Assembly (NCBI RefSeq): GCF_014174255.1
Contig: NZ_JABEQJ010000018.1
Location: 1 to 64,000 of the forward strand
Origin: Gluconacetobacter sacchari
Lineage (GTDB): Bacteria > Pseudomonadota > Alphaproteobacteria > Acetobacterales > Acetobacteraceae
Reading direction: 5' to 3'
Length of the DNA: 64,000 nt
In this document: positions 1-8,546 of the stretch, piece after piece
Numbering within the stretch: the first letter of the stretch is position 1
Layout of the letters: every line of letters begins with the position of its first letter
Position numbers and translations under genes: made by a program
Notes under the pieces: generated by a model
Seen by the model: the letters and a program-made list of their open reading frames with translations, nothing else
Told to the model about the DNA's origin: nothing
Database searches by the model: none

Positions 1-358
1 CAAACCCAGGCTAAACCCAGATCAACCAAACCCTAACAAACCTACTCTTCGCAGGCCATCAGAACGCCGCCAACATATCCCTTCCATTCCAGATTCTATT
101 GTCAATGAACAAGTCCGAAGCAGTTGTCCCGTTCGGTGAGGCGGGTTTTACGGAGATCGGGGAGGGATGTCAACGCGCTCGGAAATCGTGCCGAAACAAT
201 GATTTTACCCCGGAAAACTGCCGCCCCCAAGAGGGAACCCACACCCGTCTGTGGATAAAGAGTGGAAAAGAAAATGAACTTTTTTCTGCATTTCCATGTC
301 AGGGCCACAAGGCCCCTGAATGGGGTGGCGCATCGCGCGGCGCCACCCCGCCAACCCG
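1..358. other. Left-edge intergenic region, no gene recognised
   Basis: No reading frame here shows a recognisable protein and no tRNA fold is visible. The first bases contain a short repeated AAACCCAG word. A sequence identical to the consensus DnaA box (TTATCCACA, minus strand) lies at 250-258, alone. The clpB terminator hairpin occupies the right end. A gene lying mainly off the left edge cannot be excluded. Confidence 0.5.
322..349 (-). terminator. Hairpin downstream of clpB
   Basis: Perfect 10 bp inverted repeat (GGGGTGGCGC at 322-331, GCGCCACCCC at 340-349) starting 10 bases after the clpB stop. A second shorter hairpin (AGGGCC/GGCCCT) follows at 301-316. There is no strong U-run directly after the stem, so it may act as an mRNA 3'-end stabiliser as much as an intrinsic terminator. 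Confidence 0.55.
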
Positions 359-2962
359 TCAGCCTTCTGCGATCGACCGGCCGTTGATGGTCAGGCCCTT
401 GTCGTCGGCCGACACCCTGATGCGCTCGCCATCATGGATGGTGCCATCCAGCAGCAGCCCTGCGAGCGGGTTTTGCAGGCTCCGCTGGATCACGCGCTTC
501 AGGGGACGCGCGCCATAGACCGGATCGTACCCTTCCTCGGCCAGCCAAAGATGCCCGGGTTCGTCCAGGTCCAGTTCGATATGCCGGTCGTCCAGCAGCT
601 TGCGCAGCCGCGCGATCTGGATATCGACGATCCGTGTCATGTCCGTCCGCTGGAGGCGGGAGAACAGGATGATCTCATCCAGCCGGTTGAGGAACTCCGG
701 CCGGAAGTGATTGCGCACCACCTTCATGACCTCGGCCTGCACCATATCGGTGGATTCGTTGTCCGGCAGGTGGGCCAGGACGTCGGACCCCAGATTGCTG
801 GTCAGGACGATGATGGTATTGCGGAAATCGACCGTCCGCCCCTGCCCGTCGGTCAGGCGCCCGTCATCGAGCACCTGGAGCAGGATATTGAAGACATCCT
901 CGTGCGCCTTCTCGACCTCGTCGAACAAAATCACCTGATAGGGCCGGCGCCGCACGGCCTCGGTCAGCACCCCACCTTCCTCGTACCCGACATAGCCCGG
1001 CGGCGCGCCAATCAGGCGGGCGACCGCGTGCTTCTCCATGAACTCGCTCATGTCGACGCGCAGCAGGGCCTTCTCGTCGTCGAACAGGAAGCGCGCCAGC
1101 GCCTTGCACAATTCGGTCTTGCCCACCCCGGTCGGACCGAGGAAGAGGAACGAGCCGATCGGCCGGTTGGGGTCCTGCAAGCCCGCGCGGGCTCGCCGCA
1201 CCGCGTTCGCCACGGCCTTCAGCGCCGGCTCCTGCCCCACCACGCTGCGGCGCAGTTCGTCTTCCATCCGCAGCAGCTTGGCCCGCTCGCCTTCCAGCAT
1301 GCGGTCCACCGGCACCCCGGTCCAGCGCGACACGATGGAGGCGATGCCCTGCTCGGTCACGGCCTCGCTGACCAGGCCGGCACCAGCGGCGGCACTTTCG
1401 TTCGCCTCCTGCGCGCTGGCGATCTTCCCCTCCAGAGTGGGGATGACGCCGTACATCAACTCCGACGCCCGGCCCAGATCGCCGCGCCGCTGGGCAACAT
1501 CGACATCCGAGCGCGCCTGGTCCAACTGTTCCTTCAGCTTCTGGATCGCGTTCACCCGATCCTTCTCGGCGTGCCAGGACGCCGACATGGCGTTCGATTT
1601 TTCCTCGACTTCCGCCAGTTCGGCTTCCAGCTTCACCAGACGCTCGCGGCTGGCCGAATCATCCTCCTTGCGGATGGCCTCGCGCTCGATCTTGAGCTGA
1701 ATCAGCCGGCGGTCGAGTTCGTCCAGCTCCTCCGGCTTGCTGTCGATCTGCATGCGCAGGCGGCTGGCGGCCTCGTCCACCAGATCAATCGCCTTATCAG
1801 GTAGGAAGCGGTCGGTGATGTAGCGGTTGGACAGCGTCGCCGCCGCCACCAATGCATTGTCGGTGATCCGCACCCCGTGGTGGAGTTCGTACTTCTCCTT
1901 GATGCCGCGCAGGATCGAGATCGTGTCGGGCACCGACGGCTCGCCCACATAGACCGGCTGGAACCGCCGGGCCAGGGCCGCGTCCTTCTCGATATATTTG
2001 CGGTACTCGTCCAGCGTGGTCGCGCCGATGCAATGCAGCGTGCCGCGTGCCAGCTCCGGCTTGATCAGGTTGGACGCATCCATCGCGCCATCGGTCCTGC
2101 CGGCCCCGACCAGCGTATGCATCTCGTCGATGAACAGGATCACCTGCCCCTCGGCGCCTTCGATCTCCTTGAGCACGGCCTTCAGCCGCTCCTCGAACTC
2201 GCCACGGAACTTGGCACCCGCCACCAGCGCGCCGAGATCGAGCGACAGCAGCCGCTTGTTCTTCAACGCCTCCGGGACATCGCCATTGACGATGCGCTGG
2301 GCCAGCCCCTCGACGATCGCGGTCTTGCCCACGCCGGGCTCGCCGATCAGGACCGGGTTGTTCTTGCTGCGCCGGGCCAGAACCTGGATCGCGCGGCGGA
2401 TTTCCTCGTCGCGCCCGATCACCGGGTCCAACTTGCCCTGCTGGGCGATCTCGGTGACATCGCGGGCGTATTTCTTCAACGCGTCGAAGCTGGCCTCGGC
2501 GTTCTCGCTGGTCACGGTACGGCCCTTGCGGATATCGGCGACCGCCTTATCCAGCGTCTGCGGCGTCGCGCCCCCGTCACGCAACGCGCGACCGGCCGGC
2601 GTGTCCGAAGCGGCGATGGCCACCAGCAGGCGGTCCTGCGCCACATATTCGTCACCTGCCTTCTGCGCCGCGGTCTGCGCCGCATCCAGCAGACGGACCA
2701 GATCGGGCGTCGCCTGGGGCTGGCCGGCTCCCCCGCCCTGCACACGGGGCAGCTTGGCCAGCGCGGCCTCGACCGCCGCCTGAATGGCGGGCGGCTGCCC
2801 GCCGGCGGCGCGAATCAGCGCTGACGCCGCGCCTTCCGGGTCATCCAGCAGCGCCTTCAGCACATGTTCAGGCGTCAGTTGCTGATTATACTCACGCACC
2901 GCGATCGTCTGCGCGGCCTGAAGGAACCCGCGCGACCGTTCCGTAAATTTCTCGATATTCAT
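359..2962 (-). CDS. clpB: ATP-dependent disaggregase ClpB
   Basis: This is a cytosolic hexameric AAA+ chaperone that pulls polypeptides out of aggregates together with DnaK/DnaJ/GrpE. The 867-residue length is typical of ClpB. In order, it has a Clp N-domain (two repeats, about 1-145), a first AAA module with Walker A GEPGVGKT near residue 206 and Walker B FIDEMH, a coiled-coil middle domain (about 410-525), a second AAA module with GPTGVGKT near 608, and a C-terminal small domain. The middle coiled coil separates it from ClpA. The ATG at 2962 opens the normal [11 protein letters not shown]-terminus. Upstream at 3049-3080 there is a good RpoH-type promoter, and a hairpin follows the stop, so it is probably a monocistronic heat-shock gene. 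Identification is secure. Confidence 0.98.
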   Translation of the reverse strand: MNIEKFTERSRGFLQAAQTIAVREYNQQLTPEHVLKALLDDPEGAASALIRAAGGQPPAIQAAVEAALAKLPRVQGGGAGQPQATPDLVRLLDAAQTAAQKAGDEYVAQDRLLVAIAASDTPAGRALRDGGATPQTLDKAVADIRKGRTVTSENAEASFDALKKYARDVTEIAQQGKLDPVIGRDEEIRRAIQVLARRSKNNPVLIGEPGVGKTAIVEGLAQRIVNGDVPEALKNKRLLSLDLGALVAGAKFRGEFEERLKAVLKEIEGAEGQVILFIDEMHTLVGAGRTDGAMDASNLIKPELARGTLHCIGATTLDEYRKYIEKDAALARRFQPVYVGEPSVPDTISILRGIKEKYELHHGVRITDNALVAAATLSNRYITDRFLPDKAIDLVDEAASRLRMQIDSKPEELDELDRRLIQLKIEREAIRKEDDSASRERLVKLEAELAEVEEKSNAMSASWHAEKDRVNAIQKLKEQLDQARSDVDVAQRRGDLGRASELMYGVIPTLEGKIASAQEANESAAAGAGLVSEAVTEQGIASIVSRWTGVPVDRMLEGERAKLLRMEDELRRSVVGQEPALKAVANAVRRARAGLQDPNRPIGSFLFLGPTGVGKTELCKALARFLFDDEKALLRVDMSEFMEKHAVARLIGAPPGYVGYEEGGVLTEAVRRRPYQVILFDEVEKAHEDVFNILLQVLDDGRLTDGQGRTVDFRNTIIVLTSNLGSDVLAHLPDNESTDMVQAEVMKVVRNHFRPEFLNRLDEIILFSRLQRTDMTRIVDIQIARLRKLLDDRHIELDLDEPGHLWLAEEGYDPVYGARPLKRVIQRSLQNPLAGLLLDGTIHDGERIRVSADDKGLTINGRSIAEG

Positions 2963-3048
2963 GATCCCATGTCCCTACTCACTCAGGCGACCTGAAGCTG
3001 GGAGTGCCATCCCTGCTAAGGAGGCAATGGCACACCGTCCGGGCTCTC

Positions 3049-3080
3049 AGATGGGCGTAATGAGGCACTGTTACAAGGGG
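3049..3080 (-). promoter_or_regulatory. Heat-shock sigma factor (RpoH) type promoter of clpB
   Basis: Read on the minus strand, CCCTTGTAA (3079-3071) is followed after 15 bases by CCCATCT (3055-3049). This matches the alphaproteobacterial and E. coli sigma-32 pattern CTTGAA, 13-17 bases, CCCATNT with one mismatch in the -35. It lies about 87 bases before the clpB start codon. Promoter use is inferred from the match and from the known heat-shock control of clpB. Confidence 0.65.
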
Positions 3081-3204
3081 CTGGACGTGCCGGGCCAGTC
3101 AGGACGACGCGTCCATCCAACGACGATGGCGACATGAGGGCTCATGGGGCACGCGGTTGTCCGGCATGATGGCTGGCGCCAGCGCGCCCCCCGATCCAGG
3201 CGCC

Positions 3205-4137
3205 CTACATCTGGTTGACAACGGGCCGGCCATCGCCAATCCGCGTCATCTGTTCCGCCAGGAACCTGCGAATGCGCGGCAGGAACGCCGAACTGTTGCC
3301 CCCCAGATGGGGTGTCAGGAGAAAATTGGGCGCGCTCCATAATGGATGGCCCTCCGGCAAGGGCTCCGGGTCGGTCACATCCACCGCGGCCGACAAACGT
3401 CCGGAATAGAGTTCGACCGCCAGGGCGTCCTGATCGACGACGCCGCCGCGCCCGACATTGACGAACAGGGCGCCGTCCTTCATCGCGGACAATACGGCCC
3501 AATTAACAAGATGCGCGGTCGCCGGCGTCAGGGGCAGGCTACTCATCAAGATGTCGGTGTCGGACAAAAGCCCGACGAGGTCGCCAATTCCATGGATATC
3601 GCCATGCTCGTCCCGGCGAGCCGTCTGGCCGATCCGAATGGTCTCGACATCGAACGCGGCGAGCTTACGATGAAGTTCCTGCCCGATGCTGCCGTAACCG
3701 AGAAGAGCGACCTTCCGATCGGTCAAGGTCAGGCGGCGTTCCTCCTGCCAGATCCCCCGGCTCATGTTCCGGGCGGCGACATCGATCCCTCGCAGTGACG
3801 CAATGGCAAGGCCGATGGCCAATTCCGCCGTCGACGCCGCATGCACGCCGCGCGCGCTGCACAACAATACTCCGGGAGGCACCCTGCCGAGCAGATTGTC
3901 CACCCCCGTACTCTGCGTCTGCACCAGCTTGAGGCGCGGCAGCGAGGCAAGACGTTCCACCGTCCGGCTGGAATGCGCGTACGGCGTGATAACGGCGTCG
4001 ATGACGGACAGATCACGGACGGACGGCTCCGCATCATCATCCCAGAGCACAAAGTCGATCGCCGGACACCGTTCTTCCAGATAGGCCTTCAACGCCCTGT
4101 CCGGAACCGACACCACCCTGATTCCCAGATCCGCCAT
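3205..4137 (-). CDS. D-isomer-specific 2-hydroxyacid dehydrogenase
   Basis: NAD(P)-dependent reduction of a 2-oxoacid to the D-2-hydroxyacid, or the reverse. The protein has 310 residues when started at the ATG at 4137, which is preceded by GGGAGAAG; a longer reading to 4587 runs into the divergent gene and is rejected. The NAD-binding glycine motif GYGSIG is at residues 147-152. The catalytic triad of the family is visible as Arg230 (NVGRGG), Glu259 (DPEPLPEGHPLW) and His277 (TPHLGG). The substrate is not readable from the sequence. It is divergent from the TonB receptor across a 172 bp spacer holding a long palindrome, so it probably belongs to the same regulated cluster and reduces a keto intermediate made from, or imported with, the same compound. 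Confidence 0.88.
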   Translation of the reverse strand: MADLGIRVVSVPDRALKAYLEERCPAIDFVLWDDDAEPSVRDLSVIDAVITPYAHSSRTVERLASLPRLKLVQTQSTGVDNLLGRVPPGVLLCSARGVHAASTAELAIGLAIASLRGIDVAARNMSRGIWQEERRLTLTDRKVALLGYGSIGQELHRKLAAFDVETIRIGQTARRDEHGDIHGIGDLVGLLSDTDILMSSLPLTPATAHLVNWAVLSAMKDGALFVNVGRGGVVDQDALAVELYSGRLSAAVDVTDPEPLPEGHPLWSAPNFLLTPHLGGNSSAFLPRIRRFLAEQMTRIGDGRPVVNQM

Positions 4138-4193
4138 CGCCTTCTCCCTTTTTTCAGACAAAACGATCATGCCAGAACATTTCGATTGACGAA

Positions 4194-4228
4194 AGACAAT
4201 ATGCTGACCACGATACAGCATATTGTCT
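4194..4228. promoter_or_regulatory. Long palindromic operator in divergent promoter region
   Basis: Perfect 13 bp inverted repeat, AGACAATATGCTG (4194-4206) and CAGCATATTGTCT (4216-4228), with a 9-base spacer. The arm centres are 22 bp apart, about two helical turns. It lies between the divergent dehydrogenase and TonB receptor genes, with a TTGACG at 4186-4191 touching its left edge. This looks like a dimer/tetramer-binding operator. The IclR regulator encoded about 5.6 kb downstream is the nearest candidate, which is inference. Confidence 0.7.
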
Positions 4229-4309
4229 CTCCGACATTGCATGGACGCCGATGCCCGGGTCCATGAGATGGCTATCCGTTCTCCGCAACCTTGAAATGGT
4301 GGGTGCCGA

Positions 4310-6646
4310 ATGACGACTTCAAACCAGAATTGTTTGATTCGATTTCGAAATAATAGCCATCGGGCGCTGCTCGCCATGCTGTGCTGCTCGGCCGCCACGA
4401 TTGCGGCGACGGGGGCGCGCGCCGCCGACATGGCCGCACCGAAACAGCCGGCCCGCACGCTGTCGCATGCCCCCGCGCAACACGCAGCGCATCCCGGCCC
4501 CATGGCGAATGAGGCGATCACTGTCGATGGCCTGCGGAATTCGCCGCTCAACCTGCGCAAATCGCAGCATGTCGGCGAAGTCGTCACCCATATCAGTGCA
4601 TCGGACCTGGCGGTGCATCACGTTGACACGCTACAGAACATCCAGAATCTGGTGCCGAACCTGACGATCCAGCCGCAGGGTGCGACGGCAAACAACAATT
4701 TCAGCCTGCGCGGCGTAGGGTTCAAGGATTTCACGTCGAACAATACGCCTTCGGTCATGACATATGTCGATGGCGTCGCCTATCCGATCGGCTTCATGAC
4801 ATCGGGCCTGATGTACGATCTCGCAGGCGTCGACGTCATGCCGGGGCCGGTCGGATACACCCATGGACAGGCCGTGACCGCCGGCGAGGTCAATATCACC
4901 ACCAACACTCCGACCGACACGTTCCATGCCGGCGTTTCCGAAGATATCGCCAGCTATGCCCGCAGCCGCACGTCGCTTTACGTGTCGGGGCCGATCTCGA
5001 ACAGGCTGCGCTACCGCATAGCGGGCTATACCGCCCATGGCGGCGGATACCAGATCAATCGCTATAATGGCGAGCATCTGGGCGATGCGAACGAAGGCGC
5101 ATTGCGCGGCAAACTGGACTGGGACGTCGATTCCCGGACGAGCATCAATGTGACCGGACACTGGGCGCAGGACGATTCCGACACGCCGGGCGTGTTCAAC
5201 GTCAAGGATCTGGTTACGCCCTTCATCGCACCGGACACTAACAACCTGATCACGGGCTGGGGGTTTCGTCCGGCCTTCACCAAGATGATCGGCGTGCCCG
5301 CCAATACCAAGCCCTTTCGCAACGACACCACCTGGGGCATCGACCTGACGGGCCGGCATGATTTCGGGTGGGCGGAACTCAAGTCCATCAGCGCCTACGA
5401 GGCGATGTACATCCATAACCTCCTGGATCTCGACTCCACAAACGTCGCGACGGATGACCAGTATTTCACCAACAATTCGAACGTCTTCTCACAGGAAGTA
5501 TGGCTCTCGAACGAAAATCGGCCCAACCGTTTCCAATGGACGATCGGCGCCTATTATGCGCGAACGGCGACCAAGGCCAGATTCTTCTACGATTTCTCCG
5601 GGTCCGGCCCCAAGCTTCGCCCCTATATCGAGGCGACCCGCTACAATCAGGATATCCAGGCCTTCAACCAATACGCCACCGCCTCCTATCGCCTGGCGCC
5701 ACGGTGGAAACTCTCTGCGTCTGTCAATCACGAATCCGACGATCGGCATCTGTCGAACCTGGAGACCATTCAGTACGGTTTCAGCGACGTCCATTTCCCG
5801 ACCCATGGCGCATTGACGAATGAATTCGGCGGCAAGGGCGAGCTAGATTTTCAAGCCACGTCGAATGTCCTTGTCTTCGCCGATGTCCGCAAGGGGTTCA
5901 AGCCGGGCGGCTTCACGGCAAACAACACCGTTATTTCCCAGCAGCTCAATCCCTACAAGCCGGAATCCCTTCTGGCCTATGAAGGCGGGATCAAGACCGA
6001 CTGGCTCGATCATCGCCTGCGGGTGAATTTCGACGGTTTCTACTACGATTACCACGATCAGCAGATCCTGAGCCTGGAACTGGTTCAAAGTTACGGGCTG
6101 GTAGGCGATTTCGTGAATATCCCCAAATCGACGATATGGGGCCTGGAGGGCGAAATCGATGCGAATCCCCTGCCCGGCCTGTTTCTGGAACAGCATTTCG
6201 GCTATCAGAGAGGTCGCTACGACGATCTGAAATTCCTCAACACGACCGCCGTCTATGCCAATTACGCCAAGACCGGCGTCTTTACCCCAGCCTATACCAG
6301 CTATGACGGCTTCGATTCCGGCATCCCCAAACTGACATTGAACGGCAATGTCAGCTACGTGATGCACCCGAACCGGAAATGGGATGTGACATGGCAAGGC
6401 GATTATTCCTACCGTGGCTCGCAGCTCGACGTACCGGGCAATGAGATCTATCGGCTGCCGGCCTATTTCCTGATGGGCATGAGCCTGAACGTGGCGCCGC
6501 ACCATGGGCGCTGGTCCGTCGGCGTCTATGTCTCCAACCTGCTCGACCGCCGCTATGTGGTCACGAAAGACAACGGATACAACTCATTCTACGGCATTCC
6601 CGGCGCGCCGCGCTTCGTTGGTGCCACGATGCGCTATGATCTGTGA
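4310..6646 (+). CDS. TonB-dependent outer-membrane receptor
   Basis: Outer-membrane beta-barrel for energy-dependent uptake of a scarce or bulky ligand. The 778 residues begin with a signal peptide ending near GARAAD. A plug domain follows (about 65-190, with the LQNIQNLVPNLTIQP and FSLRGVG stretches), then a 22-strand barrel with repeated aromatic beta-strand pairs. The C-terminus MRYDL is typical except that the last residue is Leu rather than Phe. The plug resembles receptors of the catechol/aromatic or vitamin group more than siderophore receptors; no ligand is assigned. It is the first gene of a forward cluster with the MOSC protein, reductase, RidA-like protein and MFS carrier. That layout suggests import across both membranes followed by chemical conversion. 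Confidence 0.92.
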   Translation: MTTSNQNCLIRFRNNSHRALLAMLCCSAATIAATGARAADMAAPKQPARTLSHAPAQHAAHPGPMANEAITVDGLRNSPLNLRKSQHVGEVVTHISASDLAVHHVDTLQNIQNLVPNLTIQPQGATANNNFSLRGVGFKDFTSNNTPSVMTYVDGVAYPIGFMTSGLMYDLAGVDVMPGPVGYTHGQAVTAGEVNITTNTPTDTFHAGVSEDIASYARSRTSLYVSGPISNRLRYRIAGYTAHGGGYQINRYNGEHLGDANEGALRGKLDWDVDSRTSINVTGHWAQDDSDTPGVFNVKDLVTPFIAPDTNNLITGWGFRPAFTKMIGVPANTKPFRNDTTWGIDLTGRHDFGWAELKSISAYEAMYIHNLLDLDSTNVATDDQYFTNNSNVFSQEVWLSNENRPNRFQWTIGAYYARTATKARFFYDFSGSGPKLRPYIEATRYNQDIQAFNQYATASYRLAPRWKLSASVNHESDDRHLSNLETIQYGFSDVHFPTHGALTNEFGGKGELDFQATSNVLVFADVRKGFKPGGFTANNTVISQQLNPYKPESLLAYEGGIKTDWLDHRLRVNFDGFYYDYHDQQILSLELVQSYGLVGDFVNIPKSTIWGLEGEIDANPLPGLFLEQHFGYQRGRYDDLKFLNTTAVYANYAKTGVFTPAYTSYDGFDSGIPKLTLNGNVSYVMHPNRKWDVTWQGDYSYRGSQLDVPGNEIYRLPAYFLMGMSLNVAPHHGRWSVGVYVSNLLDRRYVVTKDNGYNSFYGIPGAPRFVGATMRYDL

Positions 6647-6682
6647 ATGTCACGAGGGAATCATGGAAATGGGCCAGGCAGC

Positions 6683-7150
6683 ATGACCGGTCGTGTCTGC
6701 GGAATATTTACCGCCGAAGTCGCCGCGCAGGAAATGATGGACCACCAGGAGTGCCGTCTGCTGGCGAATGTCGGAATCGAAGGCGATCGCTACGCCAGGC
6801 GCATCGGGCGATGGTCCGACCGCCCCAAGACGGAACATCAGATCTCGTTTATCGAGCTGGAAGTTCTGCACCAGATCTACGATGAGACCGGGGTGGTGCT
6901 GACCCCACGGGAATCGAGAAGAAATATCATCACCTATGGCGTGCGCCTGAACGATCTTCTTGGGCGCACGATCAGGGTCGGAAAGAGCGCACTGGTCTAT
7001 GTCGAGAAGCTGAATCACCCCTGCAAATACCTGGAGCGTCTGATCGACAAGCAGGTAATGTCCAGCCTGCTCGGCCGATCCGGCCTGAACTGCCAGGTCG
7101 TCTCGGGCGGCATCGTGCGCCTGGGCGACCGTATCGAGACGGTTCTCTAG
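6683..7150 (+). CDS. MOSC domain protein (molybdenum cofactor sulfurase C-terminal-like)
   Basis: MOSC domains bind the molybdenum cofactor. Stand-alone members (YiiM, YuaD type) reduce N-hydroxylated compounds using electrons from a partner reductase. The 155 residues show the family core: TPRESRRNI near 74-82, DLLGRTIRVG at 91-100, and the Mo-ligand motif HPCKYL with Cys114. The start at 6683 gives the natural N-terminus. It overlaps the stop of an upstream seven-codon reading frame (6663-6686) that has its own GAGGGA. An in-frame ATG at 6647 directly after the receptor stop is an alternative start. The next gene is a flavin/2Fe-2S reductase two bases downstream, the expected electron donor. 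Substrate unknown. Confidence 0.85.
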   Translation: MTGRVCGIFTAEVAAQEMMDHQECRLLANVGIEGDRYARRIGRWSDRPKTEHQISFIELEVLHQIYDETGVVLTPRESRRNIITYGVRLNDLLGRTIRVGKSALVYVEKLNHPCKYLERLIDKQVMSSLLGRSGLNCQVVSGGIVRLGDRIETVL

Positions 7151-7151
7151 C

Positions 7152-8090
7152 GTGGCGGTGAGACTGTTGATGAAGGCGAGCGTCGATCGGATCGTTGACG
7201 AAGGGGGCGGCATTCGCTCCTTCTACTTCAAGCCGCAGGACCGCCGGGAATTCCCGCCCGTTCCCCCCGGCGCGCATACGCTGCTGCGCGTCAGCAAGGG
7301 GGTGATGCGTCAATATTCGCTCTGCACGCCGCCCGGCGACCCGCGCTATCGCATCGCGATCCACCTTGACGCGGGCGGCCGCGGCGGATCGCGATTCATG
7401 CATGAATCCGCGCGGGTCGGCGATATCTTCTACCTGTCCTATCCCCAGCCTGACTTTCCGTTGGACCTCGATCTGCCGTCCTACCGTTTCTTTGCCGGCG
7501 GTGTCGGCATCACCCCCATTCTGTCCTTTCTCCATGCCCTGCGCGGACGATCGTGCCGGGTGCGGCTCCATTATTTTGTCCGCGCCGATGAGCGCGTGCC
7601 GTTCGAGCGCGAAATCCGCGCCTTATGTCCGCAGGCCGAGATTATCGATCCCGGAAAGGAGGGGCGCGTCGCGCTCACGGACCTGCTGCGCGGCGCGGAA
7701 GGCGACGCGATCTACTGCTGCGGCGGCGCGCCGTTCGTTTCCGCATTGCAGCAGGCGGCAAAATCGCTGGGTCTGCCGGATATCCACGCGGAATCGTTCG
7801 TGGCCGGGGTCAAGACGGGCCATCTGGGCGACCCGTTTATCATGGACCTGCCGCGCAGCCGCCATGTGCTGCACGTCCCTTCGGATCGAACCATGCTGGA
7901 GGTCCTGCTCGGGGACGGTGTCGACATCGACTATGCCTGCGAGGCCGGCGTCTGCCGAAGCTGCATCGTCGACGTGATCGAAGGTGAGATCATTCACCGC
8001 GACCAATGCCTGACCGACGAGGAGCGCCGGACGCTGATGACACCCTGCGTCTCGCGCGGGCGAGGCCGGATCGTCATCAACTCCCTCTGA
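7152..8090 (+). CDS. Phthalate-dioxygenase-reductase-type flavin/2Fe-2S oxidoreductase
   Basis: This protein transfers electrons from NAD(P)H through flavin to a C-terminal plant-type ferredoxin domain. The 312 residues run as FAD/FMN-binding barrel (RQYSLC near residue 52), NAD-binding domain (GGVGITPILSFL near 115), and 2Fe-2S domain with ligands Cys263, Cys268, Cys271 and Cys299 (C-x4-C-x2-C-x27-C). This order is that of PDR/VanB-type reductases. The start is GTG at 7152, one base after the MOSC stop. No Rieske oxygenase subunit is nearby. The MOSC protein is the likely electron acceptor, so the pair would act as a two-component version of the MOSC-ferredoxin fusion seen in YcbX. Confidence 0.9.
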   Translation: MAVRLLMKASVDRIVDEGGGIRSFYFKPQDRREFPPVPPGAHTLLRVSKGVMRQYSLCTPPGDPRYRIAIHLDAGGRGGSRFMHESARVGDIFYLSYPQPDFPLDLDLPSYRFFAGGVGITPILSFLHALRGRSCRVRLHYFVRADERVPFEREIRALCPQAEIIDPGKEGRVALTDLLRGAEGDAIYCCGGAPFVSALQQAAKSLGLPDIHAESFVAGVKTGHLGDPFIMDLPRSRHVLHVPSDRTMLEVLLGDGVDIDYACEAGVCRSCIVDVIEGEIIHRDQCLTDEERRTLMTPCVSRGRGRIVINSL

Positions 8091-8127
8091 AGACGGGATC
8101 AGAATTCAAAACCAAGGAGAGAATGTC

Positions 8128-8523
8128 ATGGACATGAAGACCCACACCATCGCGCCGGCGAACCTCCCCGCCGGCAGCGGCTGGAGCCATATCGTAACGG
8201 CATCGGGGACGTTCGTCGCCATTTCGGGCCAGGTCTCGGTGGATGCCGGCGGTCGCCTCGTGGGCAAGGACGATGTCGAGGCACAGATCCATCAGGTCTA
8301 CCGGAACCTGGCCGCGTGCCTGGACGCGATCAATGCCAGCTTCGCCCACGTCATCAAGCTGACTTACTACGCCACCGACATCAAGACCGCGCTGCCGCTG
8401 ATGCGCCGGATCCGCCCGACCTATATCGGAATGGACAAACCACCGGCCAACACATTCGTCGAGGTCACCGCCCTGGCCAGTCCTGATTTCCTCTTCGAGG
8501 CCGACGCATTCGTGGTCCTGTAA
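8128..8523 (+). CDS. RidA/YjgF-family protein lacking the deaminase arginine
   Basis: RidA proteins hydrolyse reactive enamine/imine intermediates. The family fold is clear over all 131 residues (SGWSHIVTASG, the ISGQVSVDAGG strand and the NTFVEVTAL strand). The catalytic arginine of archetypal RidA, normally in the P-x-R-[ST] context before VEV, is replaced by Asn108 (PPANTF). This is as in Rid subfamilies without measured imine deaminase activity, so a ligand-binding or different hydrolytic role is possible. AAGGAGA precedes the ATG by about nine bases. It lies between the reductase and the MFS carrier and is probably cotranscribed with both. Confidence 0.85.
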   Translation: MDMKTHTIAPANLPAGSGWSHIVTASGTFVAISGQVSVDAGGRLVGKDDVEAQIHQVYRNLAACLDAINASFAHVIKLTYYATDIKTALPLMRRIRPTYIGMDKPPANTFVEVTALASPDFLFEADAFVVL

Positions 8524-8546
8524 TCCAACCCGGAGGGACCGGCGAC

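Noticed and set aside
320-1804. Long open frames antisense to clpB and to other GC-rich genes (for example 19983-21977, 11325-12500, 56861-58861)
   Set aside because: They are shadows of the high-GC coding strand, without ribosome sites and with His/Arg/Gln-rich translations lacking any family resemblance.
4138-4309. A longer N-terminus for the 2-hydroxyacid dehydrogenase (start at 4587)
   Set aside because: It would overlap the divergent TonB receptor by nearly 280 bases and encodes a Cys/Ala/Arg-rich stretch absent from the family; the ATG at 4137 has a good ribosome site.
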